DNA of 64,000 nt, from positions 62,001-126,000 of the forward strand of contig NZ_JAJAWH010000014.1 of assembly GCF_020531965.1 (NCBI RefSeq), read 5' to 3'. A model generated the notes under the pieces. That model had not been told where the DNA came from, ran no database searches, and saw only the letters and a program-made list of their open reading frames with translations. This DNA is from Pseudorhizobium xiangyangii (GTDB lineage: Bacteria; Pseudomonadota; Alphaproteobacteria; Rhizobiales; Rhizobiaceae). The first letter of the stretch is position 1. Every line of letters starts with the position of its first letter. This document shows positions 8,276 through 15,074 of this stretch, in pieces. A program made the translations under genes and the position numbers.

Positions 8276-8396
8276 TCAATTCCTCCATCTGTTGCCTTGG
8301 CTTTGAGTAGATAGGTGCTCTCCTGAAAAGGGGAACAATGTCGGTGCGTCCAAAGCGAAGTCGGTAGGGAAAAGCGACAAAGGCCCGGAATTCAAA

Positions 8397-8421
8397 GGAA
8401 CGAATATCTCAACGCCCCATT
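8397..8421 (+). promoter_or_regulatory. EcfG-like promoter, one mismatch, before glgX
   Basis: GGAAC at 8397-8401 is followed after 16 bases by CATT at 8418-8421. The same -10 variant is seen before nepR. The glgX ATG is 28 bases downstream. The rest of 8276-8449 shows nothing else I can name. Confidence 0.5.
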
Positions 8422-8449
8422 GTCAAAGAGTCTTTCACAGGGGCTATGC

Positions 8450-10528
8450 ATGGACACGAAATCCCACAGCTATATCATCCAGCCGGGGAGCTGGGAGCAA
8501 CTCGGTGCGACCTTCGATGGTGATGGGGTAAACTTCGCCATCTTCTCGGCCCACGCCGAACGCATCGAGCTGTGCCTGTTCGACAGCAGCGGCAAGACCG
8601 AAATCGCACGGCTGGAGCTTCCGGAATATACGCACGAAATCTGGCACGGTTATGTGCCCGGCCTCAAGCCCGGTGCGCTCTACGGCTATCGTGTTCATGG
8701 TCCCTACGACCCGGAGAACGGCCATAGGTTCAATGCAAACAAGCTTCTTGTCGACCCTTACGCAAAGGAACTTGTCGGCGATGTGGAGTGGAATGATGCG
8801 CACTTCGCCTATGATCTTCTGCACGAAGACAAGGATCTGATATTCGATGCAACGGACAGCGCACCCTTCATGCCGAAATGCCGGGTGCTGGATCCGACCG
8901 GCTTCGATTGGCATGACGCGACACGCCCCAACATCCCCTGGTCGTCGGCAATCGTCTACGAGACTCATGTAAAGGGCTTCACGCAACTCAATCCGGGTAT
9001 CCCGAAGGAGTTGCGCGGCACGTTCGATGGCATGGGGCATCCCGCCAGCGTGGATTACATCAAGAGCCTCGGCATCACCTTGGTGGAACTGATGCCCGTT
9101 CATTATTTCCCGGACGATCAGCATCTATTGGACAAGGGGCTGCATAATTTCTGGGGCTACAACACGCTCGGCTTCTTTGCGCCGGCATCACGCTACTATG
9201 GCCCGAGGGGTTTCGAGGGCTTTCGCGAGATGGTCCGCAACTACCACGACGCCGGGATCGAGGTGATCCTGGACGTCGTCTACAATCATACCGCCGAAGG
9301 CAACGAACTCGGACCGACGCTGTCGTTCAAGGGCATCGACAATTTCTCGTACTACCGCACGATGCCCGACCAGCACCGCTACTACATCAACGACACCGGT
9401 ACCGGAAACACCGTCAACACCTCGCATCCGCGAGTACTGCAGCTAATCATGGATTCCCTGCGGTACTGGGTGCAGCACATGCATGTCGACGGTTTCCGCT
9501 TCGATCTCGGAACCATCCTGGGCCGCGAGCCGGAAGGCTTCGACCAGCGCGGCGGTTTCTTCGACGCCATTACGCAATGCCCGATCCTCTCGCGCGTGAA
9601 GCTGATCGGCGAACCCTGGGATATCGGGCCGGGCGGCTATCAGGTCGGTGGTTTTCCACCCGGCTGGGCGGAGTGGAACGACAAGTATCGCGATACGGTC
9701 CGCGAATACTGGAAGGGCGACAACGTGCCGGCAGATTTTGCCGCGCGCCTGCTTGGCTCCGGCGATATCTATGACCTGCGCGGTCGCCGTCCGTGGTCGA
9801 GCGTCAACTTCATCGCTGCTCATGACGGCTTCACCCTGAACGACCTCGTCTCCTACGATGAAAAGCACAACGAAGCGAACGGCGAGGACAACAACGACGG
9901 CCACGATGACAACCGCAGCTACAACTACGGTGCCGAAGGGCCGACGGACGACGAGGGCATCAACGCTGTCCGTGAACGCCAGAAGCGCAATTTCCTCGCC
10001 ACTCTCTTCCTTTCGCATGGAACGCCGATGCTGCTCGCCGGCGACGAGTTCGGCCGCAGCCAGCTAGGCAACAATAACGGCTATTGCCAGGACAGCGAGA
10101 TTTCCTGGGTGCGCTGGGAAGGGCTTCCGGAGACCAACGAGCAGTTGCGTGATTTCACCCGGCAGATCATCGAATTGAGGAAGGCGCAGCCGATCTTCCG
10201 GCGGGAGAGCTGGCGCGACGGCATGGAGGTTCGGTGGTTCAATGCCGGTGGCGGCGAGCAACTGCCTGAGCAATGGGACGAGGGGTCGACGATAGCGCTC
10301 AATCTCAAGCGCCCGGATCTCGACACCGAGCACGGCGCCTGGTCCAATGTCCTTGTCCTTTTCAACCCGTTCGAAGGCAATATTCCATTCCATGTTCCGC
10401 CGATGGGTGAGGGCCGATGGATTCTGGAACTGACGACGGCCGACCCTTCCATCAAGGGCATTGAGATCGAGGAGGATCAGGATTTCGATCTCGAGGGACG
10501 CTGCCTCGTCATCCTCAGGCGGGCTTAG
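8450..10528 (+). CDS. glgX: Glycogen debranching enzyme GlgX (isoamylase type)
   Basis: A GH13 debranching enzyme that hydrolyses alpha-1,6 branches of limit dextrins in glycogen breakdown. The N-terminal CBM48-like domain (residues about 10-110) is followed by the TIM barrel with DVVYNHTAEG, the nucleophile region DGFRFDLGTILG, the acid/base region LIGEPWDIGPGGY and the transition-state region AAHDGFTLNDLVSY. At 692 residues it is a normal length. ATG 8450 is preferred. The frame runs back to TTG 8420, but those ten residues look non-conserved. It converges with glgA across a shared terminator. A near-consensus EcfG site lies upstream, in line with mobilisation of reserves under stress. Confidence 0.95.
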   Translation: MDTKSHSYIIQPGSWEQLGATFDGDGVNFAIFSAHAERIELCLFDSSGKTEIARLELPEYTHEIWHGYVPGLKPGALYGYRVHGPYDPENGHRFNANKLLVDPYAKELVGDVEWNDAHFAYDLLHEDKDLIFDATDSAPFMPKCRVLDPTGFDWHDATRPNIPWSSAIVYETHVKGFTQLNPGIPKELRGTFDGMGHPASVDYIKSLGITLVELMPVHYFPDDQHLLDKGLHNFWGYNTLGFFAPASRYYGPRGFEGFREMVRNYHDAGIEVILDVVYNHTAEGNELGPTLSFKGIDNFSYYRTMPDQHRYYINDTGTGNTVNTSHPRVLQLIMDSLRYWVQHMHVDGFRFDLGTILGREPEGFDQRGGFFDAITQCPILSRVKLIGEPWDIGPGGYQVGGFPPGWAEWNDKYRDTVREYWKGDNVPADFAARLLGSGDIYDLRGRRPWSSVNFIAAHDGFTLNDLVSYDEKHNEANGEDNNDGHDDNRSYNYGAEGPTDDEGINAVRERQKRNFLATLFLSHGTPMLLAGDEFGRSQLGNNNGYCQDSEISWVRWEGLPETNEQLRDFTRQIIELRKAQPIFRRESWRDGMEVRWFNAGGGEQLPEQWDEGSTIALNLKRPDLDTEHGAWSNVLVLFNPFEGNIPFHVPPMGEGRWILELTTADPSIKGIEIEEDQDFDLEGRCLVILRRA

Positions 10529-10545
10529 GATCAACCGGCATCGAT

Positions 10546-10577
10546 AAAGAGACCCGGCTCTCAGACCGGGTCTCTTT
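10546..10577. terminator. Bidirectional terminator between glgX and glgA
   Basis: A perfect 12-bp stem (10546-10557 with 10566-10577) around an 8-base loop. Both ends carry AAA/TTT runs, so it can serve both converging genes. Confidence 0.75.
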
Positions 10578-10600
10578 AGGCGTTCTGCCGGGAGGCCGTC

Positions 10601-12175
10601 TTATGGAACAGCGCGACGAAGGCCGGCGATCGGCTCCGCGCCAGATTTGCGAACAAGGCTGGCATAGACGGCTGCATATTGGTGGGCACTTCGATCCCAG
10701 CTGAACCTCGCCTTCATTCCCTGGTTCTGCAGTCTGGCCCATTGCTTGGGATCCGCGAACACGTGGAGGGCACGGCGAAGGGCCATCCTCAGTCCGTCGG
10801 TCGTTACGGGATGGAACTGGAAGCCGGTTGCCGCGCGTGCGGACATCGCCGCATCGTTGGCATCTATAATCGTCTCGGACAAACCGCCGGTGCGGGATAC
10901 GACGGGGACACAACCATACCGAAGCGCGTAGAGCTGCGTGAGCCCGCATGGCTCGAAGCGGGAAGGCTGTACGATCGCATCCGAGCCGCCATGGATCAGA
11001 TGTGCTGTCGGTTCATCGTAGCCGATATGGACGGCCATGCGGCCCGGGTAACGTCCGGCGACTTCCAGGAGCTGCTGCTCGATTGCATGATCGCCTTGCC
11101 CGAAAACGATAAGCTTGCCACCGTTCCAGATGATCTCGTCGGCGGTTTCAGCAAGCATATCCATCCCCTTCTGCCACGTAAGGCGGCTGACGGCAGAAAA
11201 GATCGGGCCTTCATCGCCATCGTCCAGTCCGAACCTAGTCGTCAAGACGGCGCGGTTTTCGCGTTTGCGCCGGAGGGATGTGACATCATAGGTGACCGGG
11301 AGATGAGGGTCGGTGGACGGATCCCAAACATCGAGATCGATGCCGTTGACGATCCCGCGCAATAGGGCAACCCTCTCATTGAGAACCCCGTCCATTCCCA
11401 TGCCGAAGCGGGGCGTCAGGATCTCACGGGCATAGGTGGGACTGACGGTGGTAATCGCATCTGCGGTCTGCAGTCCGCCTTTCAGGAAGCTGATGTCGCC
11501 GAAATATTCCAGGCTATCCGTGGAATACAGATCTGCGCGCAAGCCGAGGGCCGGAAGGAGCGTGGCGGGGAACTGCCCCTGGAAAGCGATGTTGTGGATG
11601 GTGATGACCACGGGGGTCGAGAGACCCATTTCCCGCATGTAGACAGAAGTCAACGCAGACTGCCAGTCGTGGGTGTGGACGAGGTCGGGCACCCAACCCG
11701 GCAACGCGCCGGCTGCGATCTCCGCCGCTGCCAGACTTAATGCGGCAAAACGTTTCCAATTGTCGGGATGATCATTACCCGCGGCATCGACATAAGGACC
11801 GCCGGGCCGATCATAGAGCGCCGGGCAATCGAGAACAAAGAGGCTCAGGCCATTCTTGCGGACATGCAGGAGAGATGCGCGCTCACCCAGCAGATCATCG
11901 AAGGCAAGAAGCGGAGGCGCATTGAACAGCTTCCGCATGACCTCAGGGTACCCCGGAACGATAGTGGAGGTCTCCACCCCGGTCCGCGCCAATGCCTTCG
12001 GTAGAGAGCCGGTGACGTCCCCAAGCCCACCTGTCTTGACCAATGGAAACACTTCAGACGTTACGGAGAGGACCTTCATTGGCAAGATAGGCTGCTTTCC
12101 CTTGACGGTCCCAGTTTCCGCCTTTTCTTCCCGGTCCGCCCCGGAATTGGTCAGCGGAAAGTAAGCGTTCAACAT
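10601..12175 (-). CDS. glgA: Glycogen (starch) synthase, ADP-glucose type
   Basis: A GT5 glycogen synthase that transfers glucose from ADP-glucose to the growing alpha-1,4 chain. The hallmark KTGGLGDV motif follows the family start [14 protein letters not shown]. The C-terminal lobe carries [18 protein letters not shown] and [12 protein letters not shown], which bind the nucleotide sugar. The frame is open to GTG 12232. GGAGG five bases before ATG 12175 supports that start, which gives a 32-residue N-terminal extension beyond the usual start at 12079. Upstream (12205-12230) is a GGAAC-N17-AGTT element. Only glgX and glgA are here, so glgB, glgC and glgP must lie elsewhere. Confidence 0.92.
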   Translation of the reverse strand: MLNAYFPLTNSGADREEKAETGTVKGKQPILPMKVLSVTSEVFPLVKTGGLGDVTGSLPKALARTGVETSTIVPGYPEVMRKLFNAPPLLAFDDLLGERASLLHVRKNGLSLFVLDCPALYDRPGGPYVDAAGNDHPDNWKRFAALSLAAAEIAAGALPGWVPDLVHTHDWQSALTSVYMREMGLSTPVVITIHNIAFQGQFPATLLPALGLRADLYSTDSLEYFGDISFLKGGLQTADAITTVSPTYAREILTPRFGMGMDGVLNERVALLRGIVNGIDLDVWDPSTDPHLPVTYDVTSLRRKRENRAVLTTRFGLDDGDEGPIFSAVSRLTWQKGMDMLAETADEIIWNGGKLIVFGQGDHAIEQQLLEVAGRYPGRMAVHIGYDEPTAHLIHGGSDAIVQPSRFEPCGLTQLYALRYGCVPVVSRTGGLSETIIDANDAAMSARAATGFQFHPVTTDGLRMALRRALHVFADPKQWARLQNQGMKARFSWDRSAHQYAAVYASLVRKSGAEPIAGLRRAVP

Positions 12176-12204
12176 GTCTGCCTCCACCTTGGCTCCCTCT
12201 ACCA

Positions 12205-12230
12205 AACTGCCAGAGAGGTTGTGGCGTTCC
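12205..12230 (-). promoter_or_regulatory. EcfG-like promoter, one mismatch, before glgA
   Basis: Minus strand GGAAC (12230-12226), 17 bases, AGTT (12208-12205). Transcription would begin close to 12198, 20 or more bases before the preferred glgA start. Confidence 0.35.
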
Positions 12231-12287
12231 ACGAGAAAAGCGGTTTCAATTCGTCAGGCACGCAACTGGATCCGGTCCACGCAAAAT

Positions 12288-12313
12288 GTAAAAGCCGCGG
12301 CAGGCGCCGCGGC
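12288..12313 (-). terminator. Rho-independent terminator of the DUF2934 gene
   Basis: GCCGCGGC at 12294-12301 pairs with 12306-12313 across a 4-base loop. On the minus strand the stem is followed by TTTTACATTTT. Confidence 0.75.
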
Positions 12314-12335
12314 ACGACAAAACGGGTAGATAAAA

Positions 12336-12596
12336 TCAGCTTCCGGAAGTGGGCTTTTTTATACGCTTGGTCGCCGGCTTGCTGGCAGTCGGTTCTGCGG
12401 CCGGCGGGGACGACTTGCTGGAAGGAGACGATGCGGTTCGTGGCGTTGGGGTGCGCTTGGCCGGACTTGATCCAAAGGCTGCGAATTCCCGCCTCGCCCT
12501 TTCCCAATGGTCGTCGTGCTTTCCGGATGGATAGCCCTCCTCCTCCCAGAGGGCATATGCACGTTTCCTTACCCACTCTTCCTCGTTTTCCGCCAT
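12336..12596 (-). CDS. DUF2934 small stress protein
   Basis: An 86-residue protein with an N-terminal DUF2934-like module (EEWVRKRAYALWEEEGYPSG, then HWERARREF), followed by a low-complexity Pro/Ser/Lys/Thr tail that is basic and looks disordered. DUF2934 proteins are common in rhizobia and have no known activity. ATG 12596 has GGAG six bases upstream. The longer frame to 12659 would start inside the promoter. An exact EcfG promoter at 12622-12646 lies upstream and a strong terminator downstream, so this is a complete single-gene stress unit. The basic tail suggests nucleic acid contact, which is only a guess. Confidence 0.82.
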   Translation of the reverse strand: MAENEEEWVRKRAYALWEEEGYPSGKHDDHWERARREFAAFGSSPAKRTPTPRTASSPSSKSSPPAAEPTASKPATKRIKKPTSGS

Positions 12597-12621
12597 TCTC
12601 GTCTCCATTCGCCCGAAATGA

Positions 12622-12646
12622 AACGCGTGTTGGAAGCGGTGGTTCC
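12622..12646 (-). promoter_or_regulatory. EcfG-type promoter, exact consensus, for the DUF2934 gene
   Basis: Minus strand GGAAC (12646-12642), 16 bases, CGTT (12625-12622), 26 bases before the ATG at 12596. Confidence 0.85.
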
Positions 12647-12695
12647 CCACCGACGACACAAATTATTCGGCAGGCATTTTCCTCTTTCGTCACAA

Positions 12696-12720
12696 GGAAC
12701 CTTTTGACGCCAGGAAAGTT
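12696..12720 (+). promoter_or_regulatory. EcfG-like promoter, one mismatch
   Basis: GGAAC 12696-12700, 16 bases, AGTT 12717-12720. Start of transcription near 12727 would place AGGAGG (12734-12739) in a short leader of the gene at 12749. Confidence 0.5.
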
Positions 12721-12748
12721 CTTGCGCGGGAAAAGGAGGACGTCTCTC

Positions 12749-12973
12749 ATGGAGAATTATTGCGACATTGTCCCGCATGCTGACGGATGGACGTACATCC
12801 TCAACGGCGTTGAATCGGAGTGCGCGTTCCATACTTATGAACTCGCAGTAGCGGCCGCGAAATCCCAGCTCGCCACGGAGACCCGCGAGAGGGTCTTCCG
12901 CCGCCGTGAGCTGAACGGCGACATGCTTCCTGTTCGCCCAGTCGCATTCCGTCAGGCGCCTTTTGCAGGCTGA
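12749..12973 (+). CDS. Small DUF2188-like protein (74 aa)
   Basis: A 74-residue soluble protein. The pattern IVPHADGWTYILNG, then FHTYELAVAAAKSQL, resembles the beta-beta-beta-alpha repeat of DUF2188 proteins (a P-x-x-x-GW strand followed by a helix with A-x-x-A-A). This resemblance is by eye only. AGGAGG lies nine bases before the ATG. The frame runs far upstream (to 12221) without homology, so the ribosome site decides the start. A GGAAC-N16-AGTT element upstream and a 14-bp terminator downstream make it a single-gene unit, divergent from the DUF2934 gene. Function is unknown. Confidence 0.7.
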   Translation: MENYCDIVPHADGWTYILNGVESECAFHTYELAVAAAKSQLATETRERVFRRRELNGDMLPVRPVAFRQAPFAG

Positions 12974-12994
12974 ATCCAAGCTCATGCTTCTTAA

Positions 12995-13026
12995 AGAAAA
13001 GCCCGGTCACTCGACCGGGCTTTTCT
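12995..13026 (+). terminator. Rho-independent terminator
   Basis: A perfect 14-bp stem (12995-13008 with 13013-13026), loop ACTC, with CTTTTCT on the 3' side. It ends the 12749 gene. From 13027 to 13206 I see no other convincing feature. Confidence 0.8.
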
Positions 13027-13206
13027 GTGGGAGCCGCCGCCACGGCGCCCGCAATCCAGACGTCCTCAAGCAGCCTTTTGGGCAGCGGAATTGACAGCTG
13101 TCTTGGCGAGGTTGGTCAGCGCTTCATCCGTCTTGCTTTCCTCGGCCGTCACAGAGTCGTTCGCCTGATCTCTCCTTGGCGGATCTGTTCTGCGGCTCCA
13201 TCGAAG

Positions 13207-13232
13207 GGAACTTGCGCGCCGAGACACGCGTT
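13207..13232 (+). promoter_or_regulatory. EcfG-type promoter, exact consensus (17-base spacer)
   Basis: GGAAC 13207-13211, 17 bases, CGTT 13229-13232. The ATG at 13263 lies 30 bases downstream. Confidence 0.82.
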
Positions 13233-13262
13233 TCAATCGCCGGAACGATGGAGGTTGAGAAA

Positions 13263-13595
13263 ATGCAGGAAGAAATGAAAATCTACAGGCTCGTGCCGAC
13301 GGCTGCCCCCGATGACCCGAATTGGCAGAACAGTCCCTCACAGGGTGAAATCACCGTACGTGCACGCTCCACCGGCGATGCGCGAGTGGTAGCCAGCGGA
13401 GCAGAACTGGATTTCACAGAGGTCGATGCGCTTCCAGCGGAGGGAAATTCGACTGAGATGGCGAGCGCTTTCCGAAACGAGAAGCTCTATACGGTTATTC
13501 TTGACGAGAGCGGCCGATTTCCCGTGGAAGGGTCGCGAATGGTTGTCGATGGCCAAGTCCGGGTGGACAATATCGTGCCAACTCAGGTCGATTGA
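13263..13595 (+). CDS. Hypothetical stress protein (110 aa)
   Basis: I do not recognise a named domain. The 110-residue protein begins MQEEMKIYRLVPTAAPDDPNW and continues with beta-rich, acidic sequence (GEITVRARSTGDARVVASGAE, LYTVILDESGRFPVEG). Repeated alternation of hydrophobic and polar residues suggests a small beta fold. There is no signal peptide. GGAGG lies eight bases before the ATG, and an exact EcfG promoter with a 17-base spacer lies 30 bases upstream, so this is a likely member of the general stress regulon. It converges with the NepR-like gene, with only three bases between the stop codons. Confidence 0.78.
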   Translation: MQEEMKIYRLVPTAAPDDPNWQNSPSQGEITVRARSTGDARVVASGAELDFTEVDALPAEGNSTEMASAFRNEKLYTVILDESGRFPVEGSRMVVDGQVRVDNIVPTQVD

Positions 13596-13598
13596 GTA

Positions 13599-13775
13599 TC
13601 AGTTCTCGTTGGCGAGTTTGTCTGATAGCGCTTTTTGAAGCTGCTGAGCTAGGTCCAGCAGGCGGTCTGGTACCGGCTCTTTTTCAATCTCGGTGAGCAG
13701 GACTGATACTTCGCGGCTGACACGCCGTCCGAAACGAAGTTCGGAATCTGTACCCTGATCGCTCTTTTTCGCCAT
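13599..13775 (-). CDS. Second NepR-like small protein (anti-sigma factor paralogue)
   Basis: A 58-residue protein whose core reads GRRVSREVSVLLTEIEKEPVPDRLLDLAQQLQ. NepR anti-sigma factors share a helix, then an EP(V/I)PDRFLDLL-type motif and a second helix, the pattern also seen in the true nepR at 59954-60166 (EEGIPDRFLDLLEKL). So this is probably a NepR paralogue, or a protein that mimics NepR and binds EcfG or PhyR. ATG 13775 has GAGG five bases upstream. ATG 13805 also has an AAGG in reach. No promoter is evident. It may be read from the gene upstream on the same strand (13947-14144), 171 bases away. Confidence 0.7.
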   Translation of the reverse strand: MAKKSDQGTDSELRFGRRVSREVSVLLTEIEKEPVPDRLLDLAQQLQKALSDKLANEN

Positions 13776-13946
13776 TCCGACCTCTGACGACGTCATTCTG
13801 GTCATCGCTCCACCTTGTGGTGCCGACCTTACCTCAGTCCTCCTTACAGCAATAACTAAAACTTCGGAAACTCGAAAATGTCACAGGGCACAAATGAAAT
13901 GGCGACCGCAGACCGGCGGCCGCCATGATTGGACCTTGAGAACCGT

Positions 13947-14168
<222 letters not shown>

Positions 14169-14175
14169 TTAGAAA

Positions 14176-14200
14176 AACGCCGGCGTATCGCGATAGTTCC
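14176..14200 (-). promoter_or_regulatory. EcfG-type promoter, exact consensus, for the DTFPASDP gene
   Basis: Minus strand GGAAC (14200-14196), 16 bases, CGTT (14179-14176). It is back to back with the ku1 promoter, with 10 bases between the two -35 elements. Confidence 0.85.
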
Positions 14201-14210
14201 CGTGGGATGA

Positions 14211-14235
14211 GGAACCAACGCGGGAACTACCCGTT
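14211..14235 (+). promoter_or_regulatory. EcfG-type promoter, exact consensus, for ku1
   Basis: GGAAC 14211-14215, 16 bases, CGTT 14232-14235. The GTG of ku1 is 29 bases downstream. Confidence 0.87.
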
Positions 14236-14264
14236 TTTGGACAAAGGCAACGGAGGCCAGGGCC

Positions 14265-15071
14265 GTGGCACCACGCGCATTCTGGAAGGGCTATCTCAAG
14301 CTGTCTCTCGTCACATGCCGCGTCAGCATGACGCCGGCAGTATCCGAGTCCGCGAAGGTGCGGTTCCACAATCTCAATCGCGAGACGCACAATCGGGTGC
14401 TTAGCCAGTACGTCGATGCGGTCACGGGGGAGGCGGTCGAAGACGAGGATCAGGTCAAGGGCTACCCGAAAGGCGAAGACGATTACGTCATGTTCGAGGA
14501 TGACGAGATCGAGGACGTGGGGCTTGAGAGCACACGGACGATTGATATCGACACATTCGTTCCTGCGGGTTCGATCAGCTGGATCTGGTACGATCGGCCG
14601 CACTATCTGGCCCCGGACGACGAGGTCAGCGCGGAGGCATTTTCCGTCATTCGAGAGGCCATGGCCACGACCCACACCGCGGGCGTTGCGCGCCTCGTCA
14701 TGTACCGACGCGAGCGTGCTGTCCTGCTTGTGCCGAAGGATAAGGGTATTGTCGTGTGGACGCTCCGCTACGGCGACGAAGTGCGTGACGCCAAGGATTA
14801 TTTCGACAATGCCAGCGGCGACAAGCCGACATCCCAGCACCTCACCATGATGAAGAAGCTGATTGACGAGCGAACCGAGCACTGGAAGCCATCTATGGCG
14901 GATGATCCGGTGCAGGATCGTCTTCTCGATATCATTGCTGAGCGGAAGAAGGGCAAGACCAGCAGGAAGCGGCCCGAACCCAAAGTGGCAGAACAACCGA
15001 GCAATGTCATCGACATCATGAGCGCGCTCAAGAAGAGCCTGGCGGCGGAACGAAAGTCGCCGCAGAAATAG
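14265..15071 (+). CDS. ku: Ku protein, non-homologous end joining (copy 1)
   Basis: A 268-residue bacterial Ku, which forms a homodimeric ring on broken DNA ends and recruits LigD. The start MAPRAFWKGYLKLSLVTCRV is the classic Ku beta-barrel opening. FHNLNRETHNRV, YVMFEDDEIE and WYDRPHYLAPDDE follow in order. The C-terminal tail is basic (RKKGKTSRKRPEP), as in Ku proteins that extend their DNA contact. GTG 14265 has GGAGG eight bases upstream. An exact EcfG promoter precedes it. It converges with ligD, with three bases between the stops, and the second ku lies behind ligD. Confidence 0.95.
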   Translation: MAPRAFWKGYLKLSLVTCRVSMTPAVSESAKVRFHNLNRETHNRVLSQYVDAVTGEAVEDEDQVKGYPKGEDDYVMFEDDEIEDVGLESTRTIDIDTFVPAGSISWIWYDRPHYLAPDDEVSAEAFSVIREAMATTHTAGVARLVMYRRERAVLLVPKDKGIVVWTLRYGDEVRDAKDYFDNASGDKPTSQHLTMMKKLIDERTEHWKPSMADDPVQDRLLDIIAERKKGKTSRKRPEPKVAEQPSNVIDIMSALKKSLAAERKSPQK

Positions 15072-15074
15072 CCT

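Noticed and set aside
11564-11588. GGAAC-N16-TGTT on the plus strand inside glgA
   Set aside because: Intragenic, antisense to glgA and only a one-mismatch site. It is best explained by chance.
12221-12748. Upstream extension of the 12749 frame to a 250-residue protein
   Set aside because: It would run through the terminator and opposite the DUF2934 gene, and no homology or start signal supports it.
13066-13152. A 28-codon minus-strand frame (ends AKTAVNSAAQKAA)
   Set aside because: It looks protein-like, but the only purine-rich ribosome site is about 19 bases from the GTG and no promoter was found. It could be a gene remnant.
13242-13246. GGAAC just before the 110-residue gene
   Set aside because: No -10 element at the right spacing. 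The exact site at 13207 serves this gene.
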